Of a DNA stretch of 64,000 bases, positions 43,293-54,520 are shown piece by piece. Below the pieces are notes generated by a model that ran no database searches, was not told the DNA's origin, and saw only the letters and a program-made list of their open reading frames with translations. Position numbers and translations under genes: made by a program. The stretch is from Isoperla grammatica (taxonomy: Eukaryota; Arthropoda; Insecta; Plecoptera; Perlodidae). The stretch spans positions 37,560,482 to 37,624,481 of the forward strand of contig OX246745.1 in assembly GCA_945910005.1 (NCBI GenBank), read 5' to 3'. Numbering within the stretch: position 1 is the first letter of the stretch; each line of letters begins with the position of its first letter.

Positions 43293-43841
43293 ATGTCTGG
43301 AGCGAAGCCGTATCGGTTTGAACCGCGCTACTCTGAGGAAGAGTACGTTGTAGTGACACAAACACAACATTTAGAAAATGAACGCATGAAAATTCTTTAA
43401 GGAAGAAGTAACAGTGTTGCTTGGTGTAAATGCGGTGAGTGTTTGGTCATGAAATCGGACGCTGAATCAATTTGCTGCACCGAATCTTCGATAATAAATA
43501 CTGTGCGTCAAGACTCACACTGTATTGTGTACCACGAAGCTTTCGAATCCGTTGTTCTAAATTTGCATACTTTGAGAACTGCTCGTCAGAATTCATTGTA
43601 TCATGCAAGATCAACCGACAAGAAGAAACAACTTGAAAACATGAACAACAAACTTTGGAGGCATATTTCCTACAGACAATTTGTTTTCTGGATTAATGCT
43701 TGGCAAAAAATTGGACAACATAGGCGGTTCGTCTTACCTTCGTGTGTTGTCAAGTCAATTCAAGGGGAGTATCCAGAGGCTGATGGTATTTATGTTGGCT
43801 TCAAAACCGCAACAGGCGTAGTTGAGGAGTACTTCGAGTAA
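43293..43841 (+). pseudogene. P2X7 C-terminal (ballast)-domain-like protein, second gene of the Kolobok element
   Basis: From ATG 43293 (MSGAKPYRFEPRYSEEEY) the frame runs 35 codons to a single TAA (43398-43400), then stays open in the same frame for 146 codons to 43841. The sequence has the P2X7 intracellular-domain pattern: WCKCGEC, SICC, CIVYHEAFESVVLN, then WRHISYRQFVFWIN, RRFVLPSCVVKSIQGEYP and GIYVGF. In P2X7 this cysteine-rich domain binds zinc and a guanine nucleotide. No ion-channel part is present here, so this is a stand-alone domain. It is convergent with the transposase and inside the same terminal repeats, so it travels with the element. Function is unknown. One stop is the only lesion. 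Confidence 0.75.
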
Positions 43842-44394
43842 AATAACCCCTTATTCTTCTTTTTAAAACGTAAGTCGTTTTATGTATGCATACTAATTTT
43901 TGTATCATGTGTATAAGCATACTTTTTAGTTTGTATAAATGTGATTGTCTTCTAAAATACACTTACTTCAATTTATGAGAGTTTAATTGTATTGAGTTAT
44001 TGCGAAGCCTTCCGATAGTTCCTACTATCAAGCATTTATTTGTTGGTTCTATTATATATCACTGTGCATGATGAATGCGTAATGTTTTAGCACATTGGTT
44101 TACCTAAATAACACATCAGAAAATAATCAAATAAACGAAAAAACAACACTTCTATTGTTTATAAGATGAGGCAAAGGCATATAATTTGCTTTACACACTA
44201 AACAATATTTTGAGAACGCCATATATAGTTTAAAACTCGAACCAAATTATTCACTTTCTATATCACTGTTAAAACATAGCCGTTACGTTGCGCCATTACA
44301 TCACTCTTGATGCGTACCCTACAACGCGTACCCTACAACAATGTGCCTACGAGGGCCGACTATAATTGCTCGTGTAAAGATTGTGAAAATAATA
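43842..44394. other. Gap between the two convergent Kolobok genes
   Basis: AT-rich 3' UTR-like sequence with several AATAAA-like words on both strands. No further ORF. Confidence 0.5.
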
Positions 44395-47300
44395 TTACAA
44401 TCTTGAGAAACAAGAGTAGCGTGCTCGTAGTTTGACTTCTTCTAAGCTCGGTTTAGGAATAGTCGCAATATTGTGAGGAACAATTATGTCATAATCATTA
44501 GTTTCGTTATAGGTATTGAATTCCATTATCTTGTCGATAAGTTCGTTTCGCCAAGTTACTCTTGAAGACTCGTACGTTTTAACCAAAAGCCAATCCTTTT
44601 GCGCCTTTGAATACCGTAAGTATTCTCCTTCGCATTCTCTCCCGATGTTGAAATTGTGGTCAAGAACTGCTAACATTCCTCTAGCAACCATCCCTTCATA
44701 AGGGAAGTGTGACCTTTTAGGCAAATATTTTAGCCTAAGATTATGAAAAGACTCCAGTGCACCTGTAAGAAAACCAAATATTGTAGATTCCGTTCTCTCG
44801 ACAGTCTGCCGCCGGTCTTTATGAAATTGGGGGTTGGCTATTGAGGGGGATGGAGGGGGGGGGGGGGAGACGAGGTGACGGCAATATATGCACAAGGCAA
44901 TTTATTTATTTTCAATCATACGTAGAAAATATAACTTTTGGGTAGGTCAGTGGGCGATTAGACAAGAATCATTACAATAAACGTGTAGCCTACAAATGAG
45001 TTACAGTCATATACGGTGATATATTGACAAAATTAAAATATATGTTATCTATTTTCTACTCAAAAATGTCAAGTGTGAATGCATGGCACTCTTCTTTTTT
45101 AATCAAGTAGTGTAGACTGTAGACTGTAGACTTTAGTTATTCTGTATGTTTCCCGTTGAATAATGTGACAGGGGAGAATAATGGCTTAGCATTATAGAGT
45201 ATATAGACAACTAAAATACTCCCACCCCATTAGGACAGATTAGTTCGGAGTAGTGCGGAATGCCTCTCGAGTGTTTACACCACTGCCATCATCCGCGCCC
45301 AGGTGCGAAGGAAATCAAAAGATTTTAGACCACAAACTTATTTTACAACGTCCAATAAGATAAACCAACGTTGAATAGAAATAAATACAAGTGTTGTAAT
45401 CACGTTACAATTAAATGTTTTAATATTATTACTGATTGTGTAACGTTATTTGCTACCTTTAGTCAGGTGTTTTACGATGTGTTCGACATCGAGGTGATAT
45501 GACATGGGGGGAGGGGGGGAGTGGCATTGGGCTAGGTAGCCGTTTCTATCGCAATGTGGGCCGGCAATTATAAATAAGAGAAATGTTTTTTAAATAACAA
45601 ACACAGCTATGGAATTAACCATATTGTTATGAGATTCTAATATCTTGCTACAATCGACTTATTTTTTATATTAAATTTTGTAAAATACGTAATACATATT
45701 TTCGAACTTACCCGTGTGGCAGTAATTGCTTGTGTGTCTCAAGTCCTTTAGAAATGTTTTGTCTAAAACTACTTTTGTAAGAGCTTGATAATCTTGGGAA
45801 CCTGGTTCAATCCATTTTAAATGCCCCGTTTCAGAATTATCGTCTGGATTCAATTCGTGCTCACACATGTGAAAATGACTGTTGCCATTCCATGTATGTA
45901 CATTGGCAACGTGCTTCAGAATACTTGTAAACTTTTCTACGAGGTTATCAGCATTTCCTTCACATGATTCTGCGCACCACCAGAGATGATTAGTGATGCT
46001 GGATTTCCACTCACTGAGCCACGAATTTTTTGTTGTGCATGCTTTAATTTTCTTTGCTAGACTTTTCGCAAGATGCCGTACATCAAACTCATGATGTATG
46101 GTGGGAAATACAGTTCTAATGAGAAGACCTACACCTCTATGACGATCCGATAAGAATAGTTTTATATTCATCTTTTCAGTTAATTTCCTCAACACATTTT
46201 CACACGCAGCTTTTTCAAGTTCACTCGTAATTTGTCCTTTCTGCATTACAATAAAATCTAATATTCGACCAGATTTTATATCCATTACAGTGTACGTAAT
46301 GAATTTGGCACAATAACCGGGTGAGTCGAATTGTCCATCGCCGCATACCCAGATATCCTCGGATAAATTTTTAATACGTTCAAACTCCTCATCTCTCTGT
46401 TTTTGCCACGTATTTATTATAACAGGTCGTACGTGTTTCTTTATAATGGTATAGAAACTGTTTCGACCCATGATATTTAGTCGTAGTGCTTGGGCAAAAC
46501 GCTGAAATGCTGAATAACTAATACCGCATGTGTATATGGCCGCAGCAATGTTCACAGAACCCGCATGAATTTGTCGTACTTTCGGCTGAGACATCCACAC
46601 GCTGCGATGTCCTTCGAGACAGGTTGATCTAACAATTAAAATTGCACCCTGGATTGAATGCGTTACATCAATCACCGGTTTCCCGCAACTCATACAAAAG
46701 TTAAAAAGTTGCAGCAGACATTGCCAAAACACAAAGAATACGTTGCTTTCGTTTTTCTTACTTTCGTCTCCATCCCCATCGCTGTCGTAAGTGTCACTGT
46801 CATCTGTCACCTCGTCATCACCGATCTCGCCGTCACTAACATCGCCCGGATGATACGACGAATCACTATTAGGGTAATTTAAATCGGCTTCATTTTCAGA
46901 ATCAGAGGGGACGTAGGTAATTGCATTTCGGTAAGTTTCTGTCCCTATTTCGCACTGCACTTCGATTTCACAGGAAGTATGGGTTATTTCTAAACAATGC
47001 GTTACGTCTAAAAATACACCACTGTTGTCACTATGCTTACGCTTTGACGCGTGCGATTTTTCTAGCACGTTGGCACTAGTAGATGGCTCTGGTAGCCCTT
47101 CAATCGCATCTCTAGTATTTTTTTGCCGAATATACGTAGATGTCCTACGTTTCGGGGATGCTTCACTCGTACCGCACAAATTCAAAGACGGAACCGCATC
47201 TTCTTTTAATGTTTGTTTTTGTTTAGAGCCTAACAGTTCAACTTTTAATCGAGAGGATAGTTCGAAATCTTCGTCTTTGAAATGTACAGAACAGATCCGT

Positions 47301-47458
47301 GTTTGCTTAGACGGAACAAAGTTTTTTCGCTTTATTTTATGCAGCCACTGTTTATGTAGAGAATGGAATCGCGTTTTACAAGGAATAACATGTAATGATA
47401 TGCCAAGTTCACTATTACGCTCATTGCTACACCCATAAACGCAACACCGTTTCACCAT
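44395..47458 (-). CDS. Kolobok transposase with N-terminal THAP domain (two exons)
   Basis: Exons 47458-45712 and 44762-44395 join in phase (YCHTG|ALESFHNL; donor GTAAGT, acceptor TTTTCTTACAG) to give 704 aa. The THAP domain occupies residues 1-92 with zinc ligands C5, C10, C56 and H59 and an AVPSL box. An acidic serine-rich linker (about 185-233) follows, then the Kolobok core: CMSCGKPV, HRSVWMSQPKVR, WVCGDGQFDSPGY (D374, D378), LFLSDRHRG (D438), HHEFDVRHLAKS, NHLWWCAESCEG. Exon 2 supplies RLKYLPKRSHFPYEGMVARG, then MLAVLDHNFNIGR, the conserved C-terminus. It cuts and pastes the element at TTAA. The 949-bp intron is AT-rich. No disabling change is seen. Confidence 0.9.
44763..45711. other. 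Kolobok transposase intron
   Basis: 949-bp intron with a G-rich tract at 44849-44868 (complement C-rich, near the acceptor) and AT-rich sequence. Nothing is nested in it. Confidence 0.6.
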
Positions 47459-48567
47459 TGTAAAGAGAACTCGAACACTCAACAGAACAATAAGAAAAGT
47501 TGCTTTGCGCACGTAAATCTAGGTGACAACACTTGACGACTGATTTAGTAGCACTGATTTCAGCCTTCTCAACCAACCCTCTACCTGGCTATCGGCATGC
47601 GGGCGGGTGGACTTGACGCCAAGTGACGTGTCACATTGCCGCGGGCGGCCAACTAGGCGCGCGAATATCTTCACAACCAGTGGGCCGTTTTCGATGGAAC
47701 ATTTTCTCATCTTTATGAAAACCTACAATCTGTGTTTTAATGATGTGATGTTTCAAGAGTGGACTGGGCCTTTAAGGGTCTTGCATTAGGCTACGCCCAG
47801 GCTTACACATTATTAGCCTAGTACGTAGACCTATGAGTTTGCAATACTAGAAGTATACTTGCACATGTAGTAAAATTGAACGTTAGGTCTACATTTTTCA
47901 AGAAACGGAGGTGATGCTAAACAGTTTGTAGAGTCAACGGTGCTACATCCACATTAGCTTGCTATCTGCTTGCCAGCCTGTATTATAACACAGTCGACGA
48001 GTTTGAGCATGATTGAAACAAGCATTGCATGCCAAATGTAATATCAGAGATTTGGTTATTTGAATTTCAACCTCAGAAATACTACTAGACTAGACTTGCG
48101 TTTTATGACGTCAACAAAGTCCGACTGGTTGTACCATGGGTTGTAGGAAAGGGGTAAACAAATAATTATATTTGTGCATTAGTTCACTTTATTTGTACAT
48201 CCAGGCAAACTGTAAGTACATTGTAAACAACAAACGAATTTACATTTGACCATATCATACAATATTTTATGTGTTGCATACAGGATACCACAAACGTTAC
48301 TGGCGTATTTGTTTTCTCTAGGCTATACAATATTCAATTACAATTTGTCATAATCTCACATTCATTTCTCTTCCTGCAGGTGCTACACTCACAGAGTTTC
48401 AACGCCACCCCCTTACAACCATGGGTGAAATTTTAACTTTCAATGTTGAGTAATAAAATTGTTCGTAGATATATTCGTCAAAGATGTATATGCCACGCAC
48501 TGACCAACAAAATGTCAATTTTATTCGGAAACTCCACTTCTTAACTCGGCGGACGTGCCTTGCTCAC

Positions 48568-48750
48568 TCTCAAATTTCGTAAGTTCGTACTGCGCAAATT
48601 CGAAACTTCTGAAACTCCGTAACTTCTCAAAATTCGTAACTTCCCAAATTCATAACTTCTCAAACTTCGTAACTTCTCAAGATTCGGAACTTCTCAAACT
48701 TTGTAACTCCTAAAACTTCGTAGCTTCTCAAACTTCGTAACTTCGTTCAC
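48568..48750 (+). repeat. ~20-bp minisatellite
   Basis: About nine degenerate copies of AAACTTCGTAACTTCTC in head-to-tail order. Confidence 0.85.
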
Positions 48751-49353
48751 TTCACGTAATGCTCTGAATTTAGATTAAATAATGTCCGAAAGAATCTGGA
48801 TCTAAGGAATGGCTTTGCGGGCCATCCCTCAATTACGCCTGAATACTTACACACTTATACTTGAAATTGTCTGCGCCCGTTCTGCCTGATGATTGCGGTC
48901 GAAGTTGCACTGAAGGTCCTTCGTAAAGGTTTGCTGGCGAACTTTAAGACACTAAGAGTCGCGAATTCTTAAAACAATCACACGATTGGCAAATCCAGCA
49001 CCGCTACCACCAAAATTTTATGTTGTAATCGTCGCCGAGATAAAATTTAATATTTATATTTAAGGATAGTATGGATTCTTCAGGTTAACGACTTGGAAGT
49101 CAATACACAGGCTTTTCAAAGTATAAGTATGATATATTGAACACACAGACAAAGTGATACAATGGTGTACACAGACGTAATTGTACAAGAGGAACTCTCT
49201 CTAAGAACGGTCCCCCTCGTAAGAACCTCGAGCCTACCTTGCAATGCCCTTTTGGTAAGACTCGGGTACACGCCCTCTAAGACAAGTAGGAATCCAGTGC
49301 TGGATTCCGATTGGATAAAATATTCGGATAAAACATACTCTGATTGGTTAGAG

Positions 49354-49560
49354 ATACGTCCCCTACATGTGGGGTGATAATGAATTACAATGTTAAACAT
49401 GTCAAACACGAAATACTCTAGCCGTTCTGTGTTTATAACTGACTAAATGCAAAAGGGGTAAAATAAACATTGGGCTGAGATACATCCCCTACATGTGGGG
49501 TGATAATGAATTTATAGGGCTAAACAAGATGTCAACTCGAAATACTGCAGCCTTACACAG
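49354..49560 (+). repeat. ~125-bp tandem duplication
   Basis: GAGATAC(G/A)TCCCCTACAT, then GTGGGGTGATAATGAATT, a diverged middle, then AAATACT(C/G)(T/C)AGCC, occurs twice in tandem (starts near 49350 and 49475). Confidence 0.7.
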
Positions 49561-50642
49561 AGTCCCATAAGACTAACGTCGTATGATAAACAAAGGGTGG
49601 ATAAAACAGAACACATGTTAGACTTAAAATAATGTGGTAAAGATCCCTTACAATTAACTATTACTATTACACACTGGTTATAGCGATACATAGTACATGC
49701 ATAATTGAGGGCTTACAACATAGTATCATTGCCATTGTTTACTAATTATTGATCTAGCGAAAAAAAAGAGCCCTACGGATTAAAATGTTTATCATATAGT
49801 ATCTAGAGTTTACGTAGCCAGGTGGTTATGTGTGACATGTTTTTCATATTTTGTAACTAAATGCTATAAAGTCATAGTGTGACTAGTGAACGAACATTAT
49901 GCACGTTTTTAACACTGGGTAAAATTCACCCTTTATAATGTGTACAAGTTTCTTCCTGTTGTCTATCTTTCGCTCCCCTCGCCACCATGAGCAATGTATG
50001 TAGTAGTAATTTATGCATACATCGCTGGAGTCTTGATTGTTTATTGTCGAGAATACACCTAAGTATAAATCAACAAGAACAATAACAATTACTAATCATC
50101 TGATAATCTTTCAATTTATTTAACTTGAATAATTTGTTTTGTTTCAGATAAGCTCACATCACTTAAACTACAGAATATATTTTGCTCGGAGTTTCCAGAA
50201 CACCTGAGTTATGTCCGCACTGCGCCATAATGGATCAGTTCTAGATGATCCTGATTGCACAAAAGACGGTTGTGTTAGCAAAGATTAGACTGGCGGAGAG
50301 ATGACCTTCGAGACTCCTCACCAAGTTAACTGTGACGTCATGAACTCTTTACGTCACCCACGCTCGTCTTCGTCAGCCGAGCAGTTCTAAACGCTTGACG
50401 AATAAATGCTTTCATTCTTGTTTGTTATTGTATTTTATAAGAAATAATAATATGTCGTTTTCCAAATGCTTTCCATTATAGTATCTTCGTTGACGATTTA
50501 TTCTTGTTTGTTGTTTGTTTATGCAGTATTATGTGCTTCTTTTATGAAGACGTTGGGGTAGCTCTGTAATCGTTTGTTTGTTGCTTATTTACCAAATCAT
50601 ATCATACTTAATTTGTATTACTTTATTCACTTTGTTTTACCC

Positions 50643-50720
50643 AGGGGCGGATTTAACGGGCGGCGAAGTCGGCGAATGCCGACCGGGCCCCGACCCGGTC
50701 GGGGCCCCTTAAGACCTCCA
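50643..50720. repeat. hAT-like element terminus (other end not found)
   Basis: CAGGGGCGGATTTAACGGG followed by GGGCCCCGACCCGGTCGGGGCC resembles the ends of hAT elements with CAGGGGCGGAT termini. No matching right terminus was found downstream, so it may be a solo or truncated end. Confidence 0.45.
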
Positions 50721-51288
50721 TTGCTGATAATCATAACTTTATGTAGTTGTCGTCTACTCAGCCGCTATTTGTGGAAATTGTCCATGAATACGGAAACGAA
50801 GCTACAATTGACAGAAATTATCTGAAGAGTTTAGTGTGGGCCTTTCACAATAACAACAGGTTGTCAGAAGATAAGGGTAGAGACAGCGGCTGAGGAACAA
50901 TGCTTCGTAAACATAAAAGCGGATGCACATATTTTAAAGTTCGAAGAAAATTAGTTACTTATGTAGGTGGATGATGTTTGCAGCTCAGTTGTATTATAAG
51001 TTTGACAAATGAGAAGAGACGGAAGTCAAGTAGTTCTTGCAAAATATTGTGCTTTAGCGTGTGCGTGTGTGTGAGCGTTATTATGTGGGACAGTTTTCGT
51101 TTTATTCCTTTTGTTTGTTTGTTTGAATTGTTATTTTACATATATTTTATTCTAGCAAGTGGTATTGAAATTGTGCCACTGCTAGGTTCAGGTATGTTTA
51201 GAAATGAGCGAGAAAGACAAATACAAACAAAACCAGGCTGTCGAAATGTAAAGATAGGGAACGTTCTCTTTAGCGAGTGCGGGCAGTG

Positions 51289-51321
51289 AACCAGTCAACC
51301 AGTCAACCAGTCAACCAGTGA
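51289..51321 (+). repeat. 8-bp tandem repeat (AACCAGTC)n
   Basis: Four tandem copies of AACCAGTC. Confidence 0.8.
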
Positions 51322-51470
51322 CCCTAAACAAACAAAATATGCATTTTTTGCCGAGAGGAAGGTATGTTCGAGTGCGATTAAATCAGCACGTATTGGTGAA
51401 GTAAGTAAACGCGATGATTCGATGAAACGTCGATTGATATTAATAATCTCTGTTCTGGTCTCCCCACAGT

Positions 51471-51791
51471 GCAACAAAACATGTGTCCGAATCGTCTAGT
51501 GACGTCACGAACATTTCTCAAGTAGAACTTAATGTTAATTTTGAAAACCAAACTTTTACTAAAACTGGCGTCGATTTAATCACAACAGTAGCTACTTCAA
51601 GCAAAAATGGGGACAGTAATAATTCATTGTTTTTTGGGGAAAAGTTTCCCACGGACAAGGCTCTTTTTTACAAATTAGTTTTACGCGTTTTAGGCGATCC
51701 AACTTATTGCAGTACCAAAAATATGTTCGCTCTTATCGAAATTGTTTCCGGCGGCTGGGGCTTCGCCCCAGACCCCTGCTATTGCTATTAA
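51471..51791 (+). CDS. Exon-like ORF of unknown function
   Basis: A good acceptor (GTCTCCCCACAG) ends at 51470, and a 106-codon frame follows to TAA at 51789-51791. The translation (KHVSESSSDVTNIS..., FFGEKFPTDKALFYKLVLRV, GDPTYCSTKNMFALIEIVSGG) matches no family I recognise. Codons look more gene-like than the neighbouring DNA. The end (GGWGFAPDPCYCY) overlaps a GGGGC..GCCCC hairpin and may not be real coding. It could be a transposon exon or a host exon lacking its partners. Confidence 0.25.
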   Translation, partial: ATKHVSESSSDVTNISQVELNVNFENQTFTKTGVDLITTVATSSKNGDSNNSLFFGEKFPTDKALFYKLVLRVLGDPTYCSTKNMFALIEIVSGGWGFAPDPCYCY

Positions 51792-52273
51792 GACAGCAAT
51801 TAATCAGAATGTGTCCAACCCGTGATAGAATCTGTTACAAGCTTGACTCAGACTCAATTCGACAGACATGCTGGCCTTGATGGTGAGTGATGCCAGTATT
51901 GGCAACACTGTACTTGTTGCATCTATTCCTCTCTTGAATGCAACCCTCACAAAGACGATACAAGTTCTTGTGATGGAGTGTATTGACTTTCCTTAAGACT
52001 GTGCGGGCACGGTTTTTCAGTTTTCTAAAATATGTACAACGTACCCAAGTTAAGCTTTGAAATTGAAACCAGGACTTCTGAAAATTACAAAACAAATTTT
52101 TTTGTAATTTTGATTGTACCGGTACCGTAGATATTGCTAGATGTACGCCGCTTCATTAAAAACATAACTTTGCCCAGAAATACACATTTGTGATAGCCAA
52201 CTCTTATCGTAGTTAATGTTCATACTTTGTTCTATCAGGTGAAGAAGTTTCAGTTCATTATCTTTAAGGGTAT

Positions 52274-52486
52274 TGTAGTGTATAACTTAGCACAACAACA
52301 ACCACAACCTTAAACTTGTAACAGTTGGTTAACATGCATAACATAACAGGCAGCGCCCAGCCGGAAGCGGCATCTGTTGGAACCACCGGCTGTAAGTGTC
52401 AAGACAATAAAAGTGATCTTCAATCAATCAGCATCAGTTTCTCTTTACATATATTCCTCATCCTTGAAAGATAACAAGATACTACA
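52274..52486 (+). repeat. Ty3 5' LTR
   Basis: 213 bp, TG...CA, with an AATAAAA polyadenylation-like signal near 52405. It differs from the 3' LTR by one A/G change. Confidence 0.93.
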
Positions 52487-52487
52487 C

Positions 52488-52504
52488 TGGCGACGAGAAT
52501 CGGA
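52488..52504 (+). other. Ty3 primer-binding site
   Basis: TGGCGACGAGAATCGGA starts one base after the LTR. TGG pairs with the CCA end of a tRNA; the tRNA species is not determined. Confidence 0.6.
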
Positions 52505-52528
52505 TAACCATTTTCTCAAGTCTCAACG

Positions 52529-53905
52529 ATGAATCTGGACATTCCACCTGTGGATTGATTCCAAATAGGAGGCGATAATCAAGCCGAACGATGGGCTCGC
52601 TGGAAGGACCAATTCAACTATTACGTAGGGGCAACCAACATCGCCGGATCTTCCCGTAAGCGTAATCTTCTCCTTCACATGGCTGGACCATCCGTGCAAG
52701 ACATTTTCAAAAGACTGAAAGACACTGGTGAGACTTACGAATCCGCACTAGAGAAACTAGATGACTACTTCACGCCTAAACGCAACATCTCATACGAACG
52801 ACACGTGTTCCGCCACACCGAACCAAACGAAAACGAAAAGATCGACGACTACGCAACACATCTCCGTGAGCTAGCTAGATACTGTGCATTTCCTGAAGGA
52901 GTCGAGGATGAAAACATCCGAGACCTCATAATTGGTAACTGCCAAAGCAATAACTTAAGGCGTCAACTTCTAAAAGTAGGCCAAGACGGGACTGAACTAA
53001 CCCTGGACCAAACTCTAACAATGGCACGTCATCACGAAGAAAGTGAAAAACAAGCCAAAGCCATCGAGAAAATAGAAACCAAACCTCAAGGTGACATCAA
53101 CTACATTCAACAAGGCAAGTCCAAATCCGGTCCTAGGCCTAGCAGCCAATCCAACTACAAGTCCAGACAAAACAGTCGACAAGACAGCAAACCTAAGCAA
53201 ACTAACAACAACAGCTCTAGCTCAAGCGACAAGAAGGTAATCACCTGTTTCCGCTGTGGGAACCAAGGCCATTATGGACGAGACTGTCGTTGTAGTCGAG
53301 GAGTCACATGCAGCAAATGCGGAGGCAAGAACCACCTACCAAGAGTCTGCAGAACTAAAGATCGACAAGAACAAACCAAAAACATCAGGTACGTGGATGA
53401 AACAGCCAACCAAAACAGCGATTCTGATGACACGCATGCATTTAGTCTCAATCCAGACAACAATAGCGATGAGCTTCAATGCACGATAATGAACCAAAAG
53501 GTGAACTTCATAATCGACTCTGGCGCCACAGTAAACACCATAAATGAAGAAGACTGGCACAAACTGTCTAAAACAGGTCTTAAACTCGAAAATTCTGCTC
53601 GAATTCTCCGCGCATACGGCAGTGACAAACCCATCCCTATACTGGGCGAGTTCCGAACAGTAGTGAACGTCAATGAAACAACAGGCATCACTGCAAACTT
53701 CATTGTTGTACCAGGAAAATACCCGGCTCTGCTAGGTAAGGCCACATCATTACAACTCGGTGTCCTAAAACTAGGCCCCAATACAAATGTACTAGACTCG
53801 CCTACGGAATCAGCATACACCGTTGATGACAACATCAACAACATTCTATCAAAACATGCAGACTGTTTCCAAGGCCTAGGCAAGCTCACAAAGACTATAA
53901 AGTGA
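52529..53905 (+). pseudogene. Ty3 gag-protease
   Basis: ATG 52529 gives MNLDIPPVD, then TGA (52556-52558). The same frame continues open to 53905. Gag capsid-like sequence (RWARWKDQFNYYV, FRHTEPNENEKIDDYATHLR) is followed by a basic glutamine/serine-rich linker. Two CCHC knuckles come next (CFRCGNQGHYGRDC, CSKCGGKNHLPRVC; 53249-53353), then an aspartic protease with IIDSGATVNTI (53512-53544) and the distal ALLGKATS. The frame ends two codons after the RT frame has begun, a one-base shift near 53895. One nonsense codon and one frameshift disable it. Confidence 0.88.
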
Positions 53906-54510
53906 AACTTCACATCGACGACACCGTACACCCAGTCGCTCAGCCAACAAGGCGCGTCCCCTTTCACCTACGAAAACTAGTAGACGATGAGCTAACGAAA
54001 CTTAAACTATTAGACATCATCGAACCAGTAACAGGTCCAACACCTTGGGTCTCGCCGCTTGTCGCAGTTCCAAAACGAGACAACGCCGGAATAAGAATAT
54101 GCATCGACATGAGACAAGCAAACCGAGCAATCCAAAGACAACGATACGCCACACTCACACCCACCATAGACGACATTCTACAAGAACTGACCGAAGCCAA
54201 ATTCATATCGAAGATCGACCTATGCCGAGGCTACCATCAACTGGAACTCGATGACGACTCCAGGTACATCACAACCTTTAGTACCCACAGTGGCTTATTT
54301 CGTTACAAGCGTCTTCTGTTTGGCGTCTCATCCGCAGCTGAAGTCTATCAGCATGTGATACAACAAACATTGGCCCATTGCGAAGGTGTTAAAAACGTCT
54401 CAGACGATATAATAGTTTATGGCAAGGACGCAGAAGAGCACAACAAACGTCTAGAAGCTGTACTTCAAACAATCCATGATGCAGGCCTAACGATAAACAA
54501 GAAAAAAATG
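53902..54510 (+). pseudogene. Ty3 reverse transcriptase
   Basis: RT blocks in order: VPFHLRKLVDDELTKL, TPWVSPLVAVPKRD, IRICIDMRQANRAI, FISKIDLCRGYHQLEL, TTFSTHSGLFRYKRLLFGVS and NVSDDIIVYGK, with the catalytic DD pair. The frame is lost near 54505 in a run of seven A, after which the connection and RNase H continue in the next frame. Confidence 0.9.
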
Positions 54511-54520
54511 TCAATTCGGC

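Larger units (their letters stand above)
43076..47771 (-). mobile_element. Kolobok DNA transposon (4.7 kb) with TTAA target duplication and two genes
   Basis: TTAA at 43072-43075 and 47772-47775 flanks inverted ends AGCCCCAGTC (left) and AGGCCCAGTC (right, complement). Subterminal sequences also pair (ACGTCACTTGGCGTCA near 43217 and its complement near 47617-47635). Inside are a two-exon THAP/Kolobok transposase (minus) and a convergent P2X7-C-terminal-like ORF (plus). TTAA duplication plus a Kolobok-type transposase identifies the superfamily directly. The transposase is open, so the element may be recent. Confidence 0.9.
47776..51469. other. Non-coding region with minisatellites
   Basis: Holds the 20-bp minisatellite (48568-48750), a ~125-bp tandem duplication (49354-49560), a hAT-like terminus (50643) and an 8-bp repeat (51289-51321). 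Acceptor-like sites (for example before 48380 and 50145) have no supported exon. 50290-50420 (CGTCA-rich, then AATAAA) may be a relic LTR or gene 3' end but is not identifiable. Confidence 0.4.

Noticed and set aside
51748..51780. GC-rich hairpin followed by T/A, resembling a bacterial terminator
   Set aside because: The context is eukaryotic and no bacterial gene is nearby.
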